A stretch of 64,000 nucleotides of DNA. It comes from Chondrus crispus. Its lineage: Eukaryota > Rhodophyta > Florideophyceae > Gigartinales > Gigartinaceae. The first letter of the stretch is position 1. Each line of letters begins with the position of its first letter. A program made the translations under genes and the position numbers. The notes beneath the pieces are model-generated. The model was given only the letters and a program-made list of their open reading frames with translations, was not told the DNA's origin and did no database searches. Shown piece after piece: positions 10,248 to 20,923 of the stretch. The stretch lies in the NCBI RefSeq assembly GCF_000350225.1, contig NW_005179228.1:37074-101073 (forward strand), in the 5' to 3' direction.

Positions 10248-12151
10248 AGTTTTAATTTTTAATTATTTTATTTTATTTAGTTAATTAGTTGGCATTAATT
10301 TTGCTGACATTAGATTAGATCTAGGATCTAGCGCCGCGTGCTACTGTAGTGGCTCCGGCGGGGCGACATATACCTTAGCCCTCTGACGACGAAGTCAGTA
10401 AAGGTAACCCGAGTTGCCAGAGTCTGATATCGCCTTGGTTGAAGTCCGTCTTTTACAAGACATTTCCTTTCACTACAGATTACTTTATCCTTTGCGCTCG
10501 GGGGTCCCCTTTTTCCTTACCAATTTTCCTTTATTTCTTTATCCTAATTTCCCTTAATCTTGAGTTGGTCCCACCTTGTAGGATTGCGATCCGCAACGTG
10601 ACGTCATTTGCTATCGGGCTTTTGTGTTGGTGCACCAGTGGTGCTTTTCTCAGTGTTGGTTCCATTGGAATCTGGTTGCGACCGATCCGTTGTTGGTACT
10701 TTGCCATCGGGCAGTACGACGGTGTAGCGCTGCTACGTTTTCTTCTTTCCCGACGGGCTATGTTGCGACGTCCCCGTCGAAGACCTTATCAAGGGTATAA
10801 GGTGTACAAGGCGCTCTTCGAGCATTGGATTTACGACCCATCGGACCTGGTTTACTCTAACACTCCTCCGAACTCGTCGAGCAGCTGCCTTTACAAGTCT
10901 CTACCACCATTTACCGATCCCGGGCTGGGCCCTTCTCTTTGCCCCCCCTTATCAGGGATCCGAGCTACTGCGGGCCGCAAACCCGCTTAAAGAGGACAGG
11001 GAGCTTCGAACACTCCGTAGCGCTGTGCCGTTGGCAGTTGTTGTTTTTGTTGCTGTTGTTTGTGTTGGACCGTTGGACCTTGGTCTCTGCCTGACAGCCG
11101 CATTGCACTACAATACACAGGTAGAATTCATCTTCAACCACGGTCCCACCACCACAGTAACCGGTGTGCACAAGAAAGCCGGCGATGGGGCACCGCTGGG
11201 GTCAGTGCTACCGGTTTTAATCCAGGCCGGGAGGAAAATGATCAAGATAAGCGCCAGACTTGTTCGCAATATTGTGATTACCAATGACGACAAGGCAACT
11301 TGGAAGTCGTTAAGCAACATAATTGAAGTGCTCCGTGATTACTATTCTTCGGTTTTCGACAAACAGTATTCTATTTATGGCCCATCACTTCTGCGCAGCC
11401 TTCGATACTGTGAAGAACAAGAGCTTCACTGCGAGTGAAACCCGAAACGTGTGTTCAATTATCACCCCAGACTCTCTGGGATTCTTCTTCTAGCTTGGCC
11501 GGCAAAATTGAAACTGTCTGAAGGCGGGCATGAACCCCTGTGACTAAACCACGAGAGCATACCGAGCTGCATGAACATCCGATCACTATTCACAGACGCC
11601 AGGTGAAGCAAAGGGTCCCAGTGGCCGAATAGGGACCTGGAGATGTTATCTTGTTCTATGAAAACCTTCTGCGCAAAAGTTGTGCTTGCTTATTTACAAA
11701 TGCAAGAGTGTTCTTTGAATTTATTCCAACAGAGAAGGCTAAGAAGGGTTTCAACACTCACCATGAGAACGACACGTTTTACGTTTCGATCATTTGATAT
11801 TGTGTACTGCGTATGTTCATTTCGTGGCAAACTCATCAATAAGAGGCGAAAATTCTTCCGATTTCTGTCGAATTCGTTGTAAATGCAATTTTTTGCATGC
11901 ATTTAGTGGAATTTCTCAGAGATTTCCTTCAAGACAGCCATTGGAAATTCGTCTCTCTTTCCAAGCACCTCTTTTGGATCAAATCCTTCAAGATCAATAT
12001 ATATTGATATATATTAAAGAGTACTCTTTCTATAGAAAGAGTAGTCTCATCGTCGCTGACGTGTCCGCGCTTTTTGGTCGCGGCTGTTTTTCCTTCGTCT
12101 TGATCACAGACGACTCTTTTCATTCGCATGCCGAACTTCGTGCAGCTTCAT
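10248..12151. other. Repeat-like intergenic DNA, no firm gene
   Basis: An AT-rich stretch (10245-10325) leads into GC-richer sequence with plus frames at 10439-10990 and 11025-11438. The second contains a protein-like tail (ISARLVRNIVITNDDKATW), but neither shows a domain or a good start. A GTTGTTTTTGTTGCTGTTG run lies near 11040. The AT-rich words resemble those inside the LTRs elsewhere in the window, so an old LTR fragment is possible. No target duplication was found. Bases 11640-12150 hold only overlapping frames on both strands without recognisable content. Confidence 0.4.
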
Positions 12152-12253
12152 CTAATGATTTCGTAGTGCTCTCGCCAGAAAACGCTCTATTTTGCGCTTG
12201 CCATATCCTATACTGCCCATATCGACCGCCAGTACATCAAAAAGGAGTTTAGT

Positions 12254-12958
12254 TCAAACGGCCCGATGAGCTCGTTCCAGAGACCTCTCCAGTTCATCAA
12301 TGAGATGTTCAAATATTCTGAAGCGGCATGTTTTCGCCGCCCTCAGATGGTAATTTAGATAGTTTATACTTATTTTGGAGTGACCAATGCAAGTGACTCC
12401 GAGCGCTCGAGCTCCCAAATGGAGGGGAGGTGGAAACCTTTCGATAATATAGTCAACGTCAATAGAACTCAGCGGGACTGGTTTATTACCTTCTTTTTGA
12501 ATGACGTCGATTGCAGTTCGCAACTGGCTGAGTTTCGCCAAAACTGATCTTGGAGAAGGTTTCGGATCGAGCGTTGCAGTATACTGATGTGCAAACAAAA
12601 GGTCAGCCTCCGTGGAAAGTGTTTCCTCCCTCTTGGTGTTAGTATTAATTTTGACACACTGCGCAACCACTCTCGTCAACCCAGATGCTTGTACTGCTTC
12701 GAACTGCTGATGCCCCTGAATAACAGGTGAGCGGCCTCGTCTAACTTTCCACAAAAGGATAGGATCGCTCCGACGAAATCCGGAACCTTGAAGCTCCTTG
12801 CTGATCTCAGTCACGTTTGTTTCAGTGGATGGTCGTAGCCTCTGACCAGATTTCAGAAGCTCCGCACATACTGATACGGGCTTCCTTTGAAAAACGGCAT
12901 CGCGGACCTTCTCTTCAATGAAAACATCCCAGTAGTTTCTTCTTTTCTCTCGTGACAT
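12254..12958 (-). CDS. ParB/sulfiredoxin-fold-like protein
   Basis: The gene has 234 codons and starts at ATG 12958. Residues about 38-100 read LRPSTETNVTEISKEL, SDPILLWKVRRGRSPVIQGH and QFEAVQASGLTRVVAQCVKI. This matches the ParB N-terminal (ParB/Srx) fold: a helix, a PI-x-hydrophobic strand, a (V/L)I-x-G-(H/E)-x-R-like loop, an A-x-x-x-G helix and a final V strand. The signature loop reads GHQQ instead of the usual GxxR, so nucleotide-dependent activity is doubtful. ParB-fold proteins are mainly bacterial and phage proteins, while eukaryotic members are mostly sulfiredoxins. The rest of the protein is basic, alpha-helical looking and unrecognised. After the TGA stop (12254-12256) the same frame stays open for 34 codons with a basic sequence to a TAG at 12152, so the stop may be recent. 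Function unknown. Confidence 0.55.
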   Translation of the reverse strand: MSREKRRNYWDVFIEEKVRDAVFQRKPVSVCAELLKSGQRLRPSTETNVTEISKELQGSGFRRSDPILLWKVRRGRSPVIQGHQQFEAVQASGLTRVVAQCVKINTNTKREETLSTEADLLFAHQYTATLDPKPSPRSVLAKLSQLRTAIDVIQKEGNKPVPLSSIDVDYIIERFPPPLHLGARALGVTCIGHSKISINYLNYHLRAAKTCRFRIFEHLIDELERSLERAHRAV

Positions 12959-13217
12959 GGCACATCACAAATGTCAAGCTCGATGTGCTTCACAAATAGT
13001 ACTTGTGTGACCAATTGGTTGCGTAACAGGTGGAGTTGAGCATGTGGGAGTGTGGGCCCGGCGGCTTGGTGGGCAGTGAGACCGATAGTGAGGCATGACA
13101 AGCCAGACGCGTCTCAGATGTTTGGTATGCAGCGGGGCGTCTCAACAGAAGGGCACTCCATATTGAAATGATCCTGTAGTCTTTGAATGCTCGTGCTTAC
13201 GACGAGTCGGGTGAACG
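12959..13217. repeat. Dispersed-repeat flank upstream of the ParB-like gene
   Basis: Bases about 13030-13120 share word order with 2360-2445 and with 13470-13520 (GGCTTGGTGGGCAGTGAG, then a GTCTCAGAT-like end). This looks like three copies of one short repeat, two of which bracket the minisatellite. Confidence 0.4.
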
Positions 13218-13500
13218 GTGAGGTTTGTGAGGTTAGACGTTTGTAGATGTCGGTGCAGCGGCTTGGAGTGGATATCAGCGCGGCAACTTGGTGCGGATGT
13301 CGGCTTAGCGGTTTGGCGAGGAAGTCAGTGCGGCTGCTTTGCGTGTATATCGGCCTGGAGGCTTGGGGTGGATGCCGGCTCGGAGACGGCGGCTTGCAGC
13401 GGATGTCGGCGCGACGGCTTGGTGTGGATGTCGGCTCGGCAGCGGCGGCTTGGCGTGGATGTCCGCACGGCCGTTTGGTAGGCTGTCTGATGAGATAAGC
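13218..13500. repeat. Degenerate GC-rich minisatellite
   Basis: Units of about 30 bases with the core GGCTTGGTGTGGATGTCGGC recur roughly eight to nine times with substitutions and small length changes. Because the unit is close to a multiple of three, all six frames stay open and give repetitive peptides that should not be taken as genes. Confidence 0.7.
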
Positions 13501-14375
13501 CGCATACGTCCCAGATATTCTATGTGAGGTGGGAGGCTTCGGTTGTGATGAAAGTTTCACTCGGAATGTTCATGTGGTTGTTGTTTTGTTGAGCGCACGA
13601 GGGTTCACGTGGGAGCGTCTCAATAGCGCTCGAATCCCTCTTCCGTGGATTGCTGGGCCAAAGTGTACGTGTCCAGCATCTTTGGGTTTCACGAGCCTTC
13701 GTGAAACGTTATTTCCGATTCAAATAAGGCATTTTGGATGTTCTATCTGTTTTCTTTTCGCACAGGCGTACATATGCGTATGGCTTTTCCGTGAACTTTC
13801 CACGGACACGCATCGCAGATAGTATGATCCCGCTTTGATTTATCTTCATCAACAAATTACTATCAGAGCACAATTGAAGCCCATGACGGAGGCTGTTTCA
13901 TTCATTTCTCCGCCTGCTTCTACTCCCCATCGACAAGTCCGACCTGTTTCCCTATTTGCAACGCCTTTCATTCTGCGAGAAGTAAAAAAAGGGTCCGTAT
14001 GAAAGAGCCAAAAGCTTAAGAGCGGTACAATGTTCGAACAGTTTGGTTAGCCGGTGACAGAGCGTAGATATGAAATTACATAATTGCTGGACTCGATTGC
14101 GGATGGTACAATGCGGGTACACTGTAAGCGTCATCACTACGGTCAGTGAGGCAACGTATTGGCACGTACAAAGTTCCTTAGGTTGTGAATGCGGGCGTCA
14201 AGTTTGCAAATAAACGCTCCCTACCGGTTACGTACGTCGGCTTCAAAAAGAGTTTGTATCAAAGTGAGCTACCGCAAGAAGTTTACGAAGAGCATCAAGG
14301 GAAGTGATGACTCACCTTTCTCTGCAGATAAATTCGTTCCTTTCGTGAACACCCGTTCGCCTCTATACTCGTGGT
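13501..14375. other. Intergenic, no gene seen
   Basis: Short frames only (for example plus 13529-13822 and minus 14137-13952), none with a recognisable domain or consistent start. Confidence 0.5.
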
Positions 14376-14640
14376 CACCTCTGCAAACAGCCGTGCCGAC
14401 AGCACCACCCCGTTCCTCCCAAAAAGAGAAGATACTTCACAGAAGTGAACACGTGTAACGCGCGGTCCCCTTTTTGGTATTGGTGTTCTTTGCGATGCAT
14501 GCATCGCGAGTCCTAGACGTTTCCGCGGAAACAAAAAGGAAACAAAAAGAAAGGTTTTTATTCCAATTCCTGAAAAAAATTGAATACATTACAGTGTATT
14601 GGGGTGTGACTGTACAGTATGAGCCTTTCGGGCGGATTGG
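14376..14640. repeat. Dispersed repeat copy (also at 42800-43010 and 32279-32332)
   Basis: Begins CACCTCTGCAAACAGCCGTG and runs through GACAGCACCACCCCGTTCC and GTGAACACGTGTAACG to GTCCCCTTTTT. A second block (about 14585-14615) matches 32308-32332 (ATTGGGGTGTGACTGTAC). The same blocks occur downstream of the Copia element and at the left edge of the DIRS-like element, so they probably belong to the ends of one element family. Confidence 0.55.
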
Positions 14641-14660
14641 CGCCAAGACTTGGGTTCAAC

Positions 14661-14909
14661 TTATGACCTGAACAGCACGCCATCCTGTGCTGTTGACATC
14701 ACCATGGCCTGCGTATCATCACTGTTCTCAATTGCGCGCAAGTACAATTCCGTAGCGCGAATTGCATTCGCCTCGACTTCCTCCGCACCATCTACCAGCA
14801 GATTGGCGAGAAGCACCATGGAACCAACATCGTCGTGTTCCTCAATCGCATCCTCAAACAGTTTCACAGCGTGCGGTGCGTCCCGCACAACACCGTCTCT
14901 TCCATCCCT
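14661..14909 (-). pseudogene. Sel1-repeat gene, downstream part (split by chromovirus)
   Basis: The minus frame reads AVKLFEDAIEEHDD, VLLANLLVDGAEEVEANAIR and ATELYLRAIE. These are two consecutive Sel1-like repeats (helix-turn-helix units with A-x-x-L-(F/Y)-x-x-A-I and L-A-x-L-L-x-x-G). The frame begins exactly at the chromovirus insertion point. Its missing upstream half lies at 26865-27034, on the far side of the element, with the same 5-bp flank. Sel1-repeat proteins are usually adaptor or scaffolding proteins. The piece ends at a stop after only two repeats and the upstream half is also short, so it may already have been a fragment before the insertion. Confidence 0.7.
14905..14909. repeat. 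Target-site duplication TCCCT (left)
   Basis: TCCCT directly precedes the chromovirus end (TGTCGTGC..). An identical TCCCT follows the other end at 26865-26869. A 5-bp duplication is typical for Ty3/gypsy integrases. Confidence 0.85.
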
Positions 14910-15553
14910 TGTCGTGCACTACAGCGACGTGTGGCGGCTGTAGGCAGAGCGACGCGCGTTCGTACGCGTAAGGGAATTCGGGAGACCACCCGGTGGATGA
15001 CCGGAACCGGGATCCGGGCGCGGCTTGCGCGGTAGAAAAGTAGACTTAGAGTCAGCTATGAAGAGGAACAATTAAAGGAAAAACAGAACTAACAGAGCGG
15101 ACAGCACAGTAGGTAAGGTAGCGCTCGCGCGGTTGGCCCGACGCGCGGGGAAGGCAGTTGGGATTCCAGGGGTGTAGCTGGCTCGGTCGGTATGGGCGAG
15201 CCAGTACCGAGTCGAGGCTACAACCTGGAATCCAGAAACCAAGGTAAAAGACCCGAGGCTTCGTGCCTCTTTACTTTGATGATCGGGTTGACTATATAGT
15301 CCCCGGTCGCCGTAATGGCGAATCTAAATTATACTGTAAATTAGAATAACTAGGAAATAACGGGTGTAGCCCTGAGGGGACCAAGTACAGCCCCTATAGG
15401 CCCTATGGGTGGCGGAGGGATTACACGTGTCCACCGGGAGGTCCGGTAGAGCGGCAGGGGGGTCCACGTGTACCCGTGGTACACGTGGTGGTGGCGAGCG
15501 CGATTTTGGCGGGATTAGGACAGCTGTCCCGGTACCGAGTACAGTGCACTACA
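14910..15553 (-). repeat. Chromovirus 3' LTR
   Basis: This 644-bp LTR starts and ends TG..CA and matches 25920-26514 almost base for base until the latter is interrupted. It contains ACTATATAGT at 15291-15300, a candidate TATA element, a short hairpin around CGAGGCTTCGTGCCTC (15254-15269), and three CACGTG palindromes (15424, 15475, 15482). Its inner edge is ..GTGCACTACA. Confidence 0.88.
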
Positions 15554-15566
15554 GATCCCCCTTCTT
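15554..15566 (-). other. Polypurine tract of the chromovirus
   Basis: Immediately inside the 3' LTR, the minus strand reads AAGAAGGGGGATC, the expected purine-rich primer for plus-strand synthesis. Confidence 0.7.
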
Positions 15567-15919
15567 AGAAAAACACGCGTCCTCGTATGTATGTAGGGTA
15601 GAAATATCCGCCAACTGAGGCAGCGGCGCTGACGTGGCAACCGTGGTAGGAAGAGAGGGGACGTGGGCGGCGAGGTGGACCAGCGAGCGACGAAGAGTCG
15701 GTCCGTTTTCCCCTTTCTTCCGTTTTCTGCGGGCTTGAAGTTCCAAACTGACCCAGCTCTGGAGCTTCCCTGTCATTTCGAATTTCCCTTGTCCTACCTT
15801 CCTCGAGCCCCTTCCTTCCCCTTGTGTGCCGCCTCAGGTTCCACGACGCCGCTACAGCGGCGATCAGCAAGCGCTTCGGTCAGCGGGGAGACGCGGTTCA
15901 TTGTCCAGTAAGACGAGCG

Positions 15920-17035
15920 ATGGAACGATTCCATAATCCGTATGGAGAACCGGAGAGGACAGGAGACGAAGGCTGGAACGAGTGGCCAGCACCACGTGAG
16001 TTGCGGGGTAGGACGCTGGCAAACGCCCCGCTACTGTTCGAACGTGCGCCATTCCTAAATGCGGCGGGTTTACGGGACAGTCCCCTGATCTGGGCCTATG
16101 CGGACGTGACAGGGGCTCTTCCCGGGGGGCTCAGCTTACGTGCTGTATGGTCTTGTGATTTTTCCTTCCGCCTCGCGGTGGAGGAGGAACACGTGTGGCC
16201 GAAGTATCGCCGCGACGGGCGGGTTCGACGCCAGACGTACATGGCGGCTTTGGAGCGTCGCCTCGCGAGAACGGCGTGTAACCGCCCGATCCCTGTCGAG
16301 TGGGACTTCGACACATGGGCGTACCGCACTGAGGGGGATCAGGGGTACGTCGCCAATTCAAGGCGTGTGTTGGACAAATTTCCAGAGCGTATCGAGGAGC
16401 CGGCTGTTGACTACTTGTCATGGGACAAGCCAATTCTCCCCTCGCGTTTCGAGGAGTATGTAGAACGGGAGAGCAACCCGGGTTATTACGACAAGCTCAA
16501 GTTTGGGCGTCGGATGAGAAACGCTCTTGGAATTTTCGTGGCGTATGAGTCGATCGAGGCGACGAACTTCCAGCCTCGATCCCGATACGAGCGGTATCCG
16601 CAGATACCGCCGTGGTTTTCGCAGTACGAAGTCGCTGCGGACTTCCTTGCGGAGATTCCACCTTGCTTGGTGTATTTCCGCTTGAGTCTCAATGACTCGC
16701 CGCGTTCGCCTCGCTGGATGATTTTCCTTAGCGAGTGGATCGCAATTGTTGCGAAACGGTTCATATGGTCATCCGTCGATGGACGACTATATGTGTTACC
16801 GACCATGGTCACTAAATGGTTGCGCAAGTTGAACTTGGATACTGTACTGGGCGGAGCATGGGTGTCCGATCAGCTACATGCGCTGTTAGAAATCCATGAC
16901 AAGGTGGATTGGCCGCCCGTACCGTGCGGTCAAGGGCATCATTACGACCGTATGGACCCGGCGAACGCATCGCCGGGGAGGCGTGAGGACGTCGGAGGGC
17001 CGGGTCCAGAAATTGGATCCGGTTTGATTCGGTGA
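15920..17035 (+). CDS. Antisense accessory protein of the chromovirus, function unknown
   Basis: A 371-codon frame on the strand opposite gag-pol, between the end of pol and the 3' LTR. The ATG at 15920 (context GCGATGG) is the first Met in the frame. It is the longest uninterrupted frame of this 3.2-kb region and has ordinary amino-acid use, rich in Arg, Trp, Tyr and Pro, with no low-complexity run. I recognise no domain. There is no obvious signal peptide or membrane span. A similar position and orientation is known for antisense genes of some plant gypsy elements (for example Grande and Retand), so an element-encoded antisense gene is the leading reading. A captured host gene is the alternative. 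Its promoter would lie in or next to the 3' LTR, reading inward. Confidence 0.6.
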   Translation: MERFHNPYGEPERTGDEGWNEWPAPRELRGRTLANAPLLFERAPFLNAAGLRDSPLIWAYADVTGALPGGLSLRAVWSCDFSFRLAVEEEHVWPKYRRDGRVRRQTYMAALERRLARTACNRPIPVEWDFDTWAYRTEGDQGYVANSRRVLDKFPERIEEPAVDYLSWDKPILPSRFEEYVERESNPGYYDKLKFGRRMRNALGIFVAYESIEATNFQPRSRYERYPQIPPWFSQYEVAADFLAEIPPCLVYFRLSLNDSPRSPRWMIFLSEWIAIVAKRFIWSSVDGRLYVLPTMVTKWLRKLNLDTVLGGAWVSDQLHALLEIHDKVDWPPVPCGQGHHYDRMDPANASPGRREDVGGPGPEIGSGLIR

Positions 17036-17061
17036 CTTTTAAAAGTCTACAGCCCGAACTG

Positions 17062-17484
17062 ATGCACGGCCAGGCAGAGCCGCTGACACCAGCTATTGAA
17101 GCGCCGCTGACTGTCGGGGGAGGCCCCGCGGAGGTACATCGCAGCGAGCCCAGGTCGCCGGATGCGTCTTCGGTGGCACGGCGTAGATTGTTTGCCGAAT
17201 TGGGCGTCTCAGAGGACGAGTTACCGAAGTTGGTGAATAACGCCGAATTTGTGGCGGGTGTGAAACGTCTCAAGGCGGCGGCAGACGCGGGTGCTACCGC
17301 GCCCGTAACGGACACCCCGATGGTAGTGGAGGTCCCGAGCGTGGAGGTGGCGCCGACCGTTGTGCAGACTCCTGTAGCAACGAAGACCGAAGGTAACCCG
17401 GTCGACTCCGACGGGGGGTCGGTCCCTTTGGATGCCCCGGCTGCGCCGGTGGCCGGTGTCGAGGAAGACCTCGTCGATTATTAA
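17062..17484 (+). CDS. Second antisense frame, acidic C-terminus
   Basis: 140 codons from ATG 17062. The frame is already open at 17032, where it overlaps the stop of the preceding antisense frame by a GTGA. It contains a helical segment (SVARRRLFAELGVSEDELPK) and a Val/Pro/Thr-rich acidic tail ending EEDLVDY. The overlap suggests either coupled expression or one protein split by a frameshift. No family is recognised. Confidence 0.45.
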   Translation: MHGQAEPLTPAIEAPLTVGGGPAEVHRSEPRSPDASSVARRRLFAELGVSEDELPKLVNNAEFVAGVKRLKAAADAGATAPVTDTPMVVEVPSVEVAPTVVQTPVATKTEGNPVDSDGGSVPLDAPAAPVAGVEEDLVDY

Positions 17485-18745
17485 TAATTGGGGCAAGTCC
17501 GGTTTGTGCCCTCATAGGGGCACCCCGTGTTAACGCGAAACGCGCATGTCGACAACGAGAAGGTAGTTTAGGGTAGTCAATAAAACGGGTCCTCTTCTCC
17601 TCTCGATCGCCATACCGAGGCGCGTTCTGTCGCGCGACGGCGCTTGGGGGTCACTTGTGGGGGCGGCGAGCACGGCGATGGGCATGACGGGCGGGGCCGA
17701 GTCGTGGTGACGAAGACGTCCGCCTGAGACAGCGTGGTAGCCTCAATGGTGGCTAGCGCGCACGGCGAGTCGAGCGACGAACGGGAACGGCGCGGCGATA
17801 GTCTGAGTCATTCATACCTGCCCGTCCAGTCAGCCGTGCCTCCTCCTGAGGGCTCTTATTATACCCAGCGGGAGACGTTCGCGGCGATAGGGCTATCTGA
17901 GGCGCCGATACGTCGCACTGGATCATTCTCCTACTTGACAGAGATCCTGGTCGCCTCTGCGGAGCACGCGGCCTGCAACTGCGACATCGGGGAGGGGGTC
18001 TTGCGTACCCCGAGAAGGAGACGCACCCCCCGGTTGGGTCGCCGTTGGAGCCGTTTGCGGGGTGGCGATTGCCGGTCGCGAGGATAGTGGCACTGAAGGG
18101 GGCGACAGTTCCTGAGGTCGATCATCGCTCAGGGTCCATGAGAGGTCGATAGGATGCGTCCGACACTTCGCGGTCCTTACACGACCTCTGTACTCGAAGG
18201 GCTTTTCCCGGCATGAGCACTCGGCCAGAGCCGATATCGCGCACAGCGTACCACTGAGGTCTTATGAGTCCCCCACCGGTATTGACAGCCCGAAACGACG
18301 CGAGTCATTCGCACCCTATCGTCGGTGGCTTCTTTCCGTCGTTGGGAGGTCGTCGACCACTTCTCGAAAATTCCCCGGCGCAAGGTCGGTGACCGGGCGG
18401 TAACGCTCTCCGAAGGACCGAGGTCCTTCGCTTCCAGCGCGGGGATCGGTTCGGGCGTACCATGCTGCAAGGAGACCGTGCGGCCGCGGAGCAGTACGTC
18501 ACGTCTCTCGGGAGGGCGTGTCATCAACGTAGTTCAGTGAATTCTTCCCCTTGAAGGCGGTCGCACAGCTTGAAGCTGAGGATCGAGAAATATCACGTGG
18601 CCCTAGAGGGAAGCTCCCCCTCGAGGGTTTTGACAGTACGCGGCATCCAGCGAGGTGGGAAGGTCAGTCTAATTATCGGGCCGTCCTTCGGTGTGTCATC
18701 CTGAGGGAAAATTACGACACCCGTCGCGGGGCGGTGGGGGGATGT
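17485..18745. other. Chromovirus region between antisense frames and pol end
   Basis: About 1.2 kb of element-internal sequence with only short frames. Plus 17734-18087 is the longest without a competing pol frame, but it has no recognisable content. TAATAATTGG follows the stop of the second antisense frame. Confidence 0.4.
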
Positions 18746-20751
18746 TTAGTTGTCGACCCCGACGCTACCGGGGGTAGACCAGAGCTGGAGGTTTGGTGTG
18801 GGGAGACGTTTGCGTCTACAGAACCGCAAGACGGTATTGTAGTCGATGTAGTTCGCGGGCTCCCAGGTGTCGTCTTCGGCAGTATACCCATACTGCGGGA
18901 CTCGGAAAAGCGGCATTCCGTCCGTTCCCGGTTTATGTCCGGTGAGGGCCTCGACCACGTAGGTCTTGGGGTCCTCGTACGTCAAGGGGGGCCGTTTCGT
19001 CGCCTCGGAGGGCCTGCTTGGCGCGCGTTGTGGGGAGGCCTCAACCGCGAGTGGCGGGGGAGGAGGACGTACCGAGGCAATGAGGGGAGGGTAACCGAAG
19101 GTACACATAGACGCTAAGTTCTCGATGTGCTCCCCGGCGATCTCTCTTGTACTCGGTAGTGTTTCCGTGTGGCTGCGCGTGAGATTCGTGACCACCGCCG
19201 GTGCGGAGGTCTCGGACGGGCGGATTTTCTTTTGATTTTTCGCAGGGTCCCGTCTCCACGTGTCACGAGACTTTGCGGTGAAGGTACATGTTTGCTCGCT
19301 CGGCGACTTGTCGCCTCTCGGGCCGGGATCCGCTTGCAGAGGTCGTGGTGATTTCGGTCTCGTCTCCCCGGTACGTTGGTGGCGAGGCCATAGCCTGGGA
19401 AGAGAAGGTGCCGTCTGTATCCCGGTTTGTCCACCCGTAGAGCCAAAACTCAGAGTCAATTTGGATATGATCCGGGGGTGCGAGTCGCCTCGGAGGGCGT
19501 CTATTAATCCCGAGGTAGGGGGGCTCCCTGTGGGCTGGAGAATTGATTTTGACCTTGAAGTTCGTGTTGCTTTCGCGGCATGCGTCGAGTTTTCGATCTC
19601 GTTCTTATCGCGAGTAGTGTCTTGGTCCTCGGGATCTGTTGTCTTTGGCGGAGATCTATTCGGGTTACCTATGTCGAGGTCTTCTCTCAGCTGACGGGGA
19701 GGTGCCCCGGCGGGGAGGAAGGTAAACGCGTCGCCGTCGGCCGGCGTAGGTGACGAGTGTTCGGCGTCGGCGTGTATGGTCCGTAGAGGGGGAGCCTTCA
19801 CAATGCGGTCTCTCGAGACTCTATCTTTCAGGCCTGTAGTCCGGACGATGGTCACTGTATGCTCGTCGAGCGCCACCACCGGGAACGGGCCTTCTGTCCG
19901 TGGGGCTAACTTGTTATTGACCCGGTCGTTATCCGTCTTCTCATCCACTCGCAGGAATGTCTCTCGCTCGATGAGGACTTGATCACCAACCGAATATTGT
20001 GGTGTCGGCGTCTGTAATCTCGTATCGAAATCGCGTTTATATCGGTCCTGACCAGCTAGTAGCGTGTCGCGGGCTGTTGACATTAGCCCGCGTAACCACG
20101 TTAAGAAACGGGGCTTATACTGCGTCCGCGAGGCATCCTGTTCCATTGTAGGGGTTTGTTGGATGGAAAGCGGCGACGGCGTCCGGGATAACACAAGATC
20201 AAACGGCTTCATGCCGATCATGCGATTCACGGTACAATTGTAACCGTAGGTTAGCGCGTCCGTGAACTGGTCCCAATCGCGTTGGTTGTCGGCTAGGTAG
20301 TGCCGTAGTGAGGACACCAGGGTGCGGTTGAACTCCACTTGTCCATTAGCTTGTAGGTGATAAGCTGTGGTGAACACGCTTTCGACGCGAAGGATTTTCC
20401 ACACGGCAAGGAAGAACCTTGACGTGAATTGACTCCCATTGGCGAGAGTAGCTTCACTGGGGCTCCGTATACGAAGACCCAGTGTGTGACGAACGCCTGG
20501 GCAACGGTCTCGGCGGGAATTCTCTTAAGCGGCACCGTTCCGGTCAGCTTTGAGTAACGATCAGATATTACCAAGAGGTATCGATTGCCTCTTGGCGTTC
20601 TGGGGAGTTCGCCTAGGATGTCAATAGCGATAAACTCCAAGGGTCCCATCGGGGGGAACGTTTTCAACTTCGCGTTGTGCTTACGCAATTTAATGCGAGC
20701 TTTCGCACAGTCGGAGCACCTTCTGACTGTGGCGTATGCGTCGACGGACAT
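18746..20751 (-). pseudogene. Chromovirus integrase with C-terminal chromodomain
   Basis: The core begins in the frame 20751-20293: a zinc-related RCSDCAKARI, then FIAIDILGELPRT with the first catalytic Asp. It shifts frame near 20440, exactly where the second catalytic Asp (before NGSQF) is expected, and continues at 20404-18746 with the Glu-bearing NGQVEFNRT. A GPF-like module follows (KLAPRTEGPFPVVALDEHTV), then a long Pro/Thr/Arg-rich linker. The C-terminus is a chromodomain (YVVEALTGH, FRVPQYGYTAEDDTWEP, about 18975-18800). The Trp usual in the middle strand of the aromatic cage is Gln, as in group II chromodomains. The N-terminal H2C2 zinc finger segment lies in a third frame at 21155-20775. 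Confidence 0.85.
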
Positions 20752-20923
20752 ACTCGGCCAGTAGTACCGTTGTCTTAATGTGTAGAACAGACGCCTGCCT
20801 CCGAGATGCCCGAGGCGGCGGGGTAATGCGCCATATACAACACTCGCTCTCGCAGAGTGGTTGGTACGACGATTTGCTCAACACCGTCAAGGTGCGCTTT
20901 CCGACAAAGTACCCCTTCCTTGT

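Noticed and set aside
10439-10990. 183-codon plus frame
   Set aside because: No domain, poor start, in repeat-like DNA with rapidly changing composition.
13114-13560. Repetitive frames on both strands in the minisatellite
   Set aside because: Unit length near a multiple of three keeps all frames open; the peptides are purely repetitive.
15824-15919. Longer start (GTG 15824) for the antisense chromovirus protein
   Set aside because: No ATG in this part. ATG 15920 is the first Met and has a usable context.
18551-19117. 188-codon plus frame over the chromodomain region
   Set aside because: Exact antisense shadow of the integrase C-terminus, with no start context or domain.
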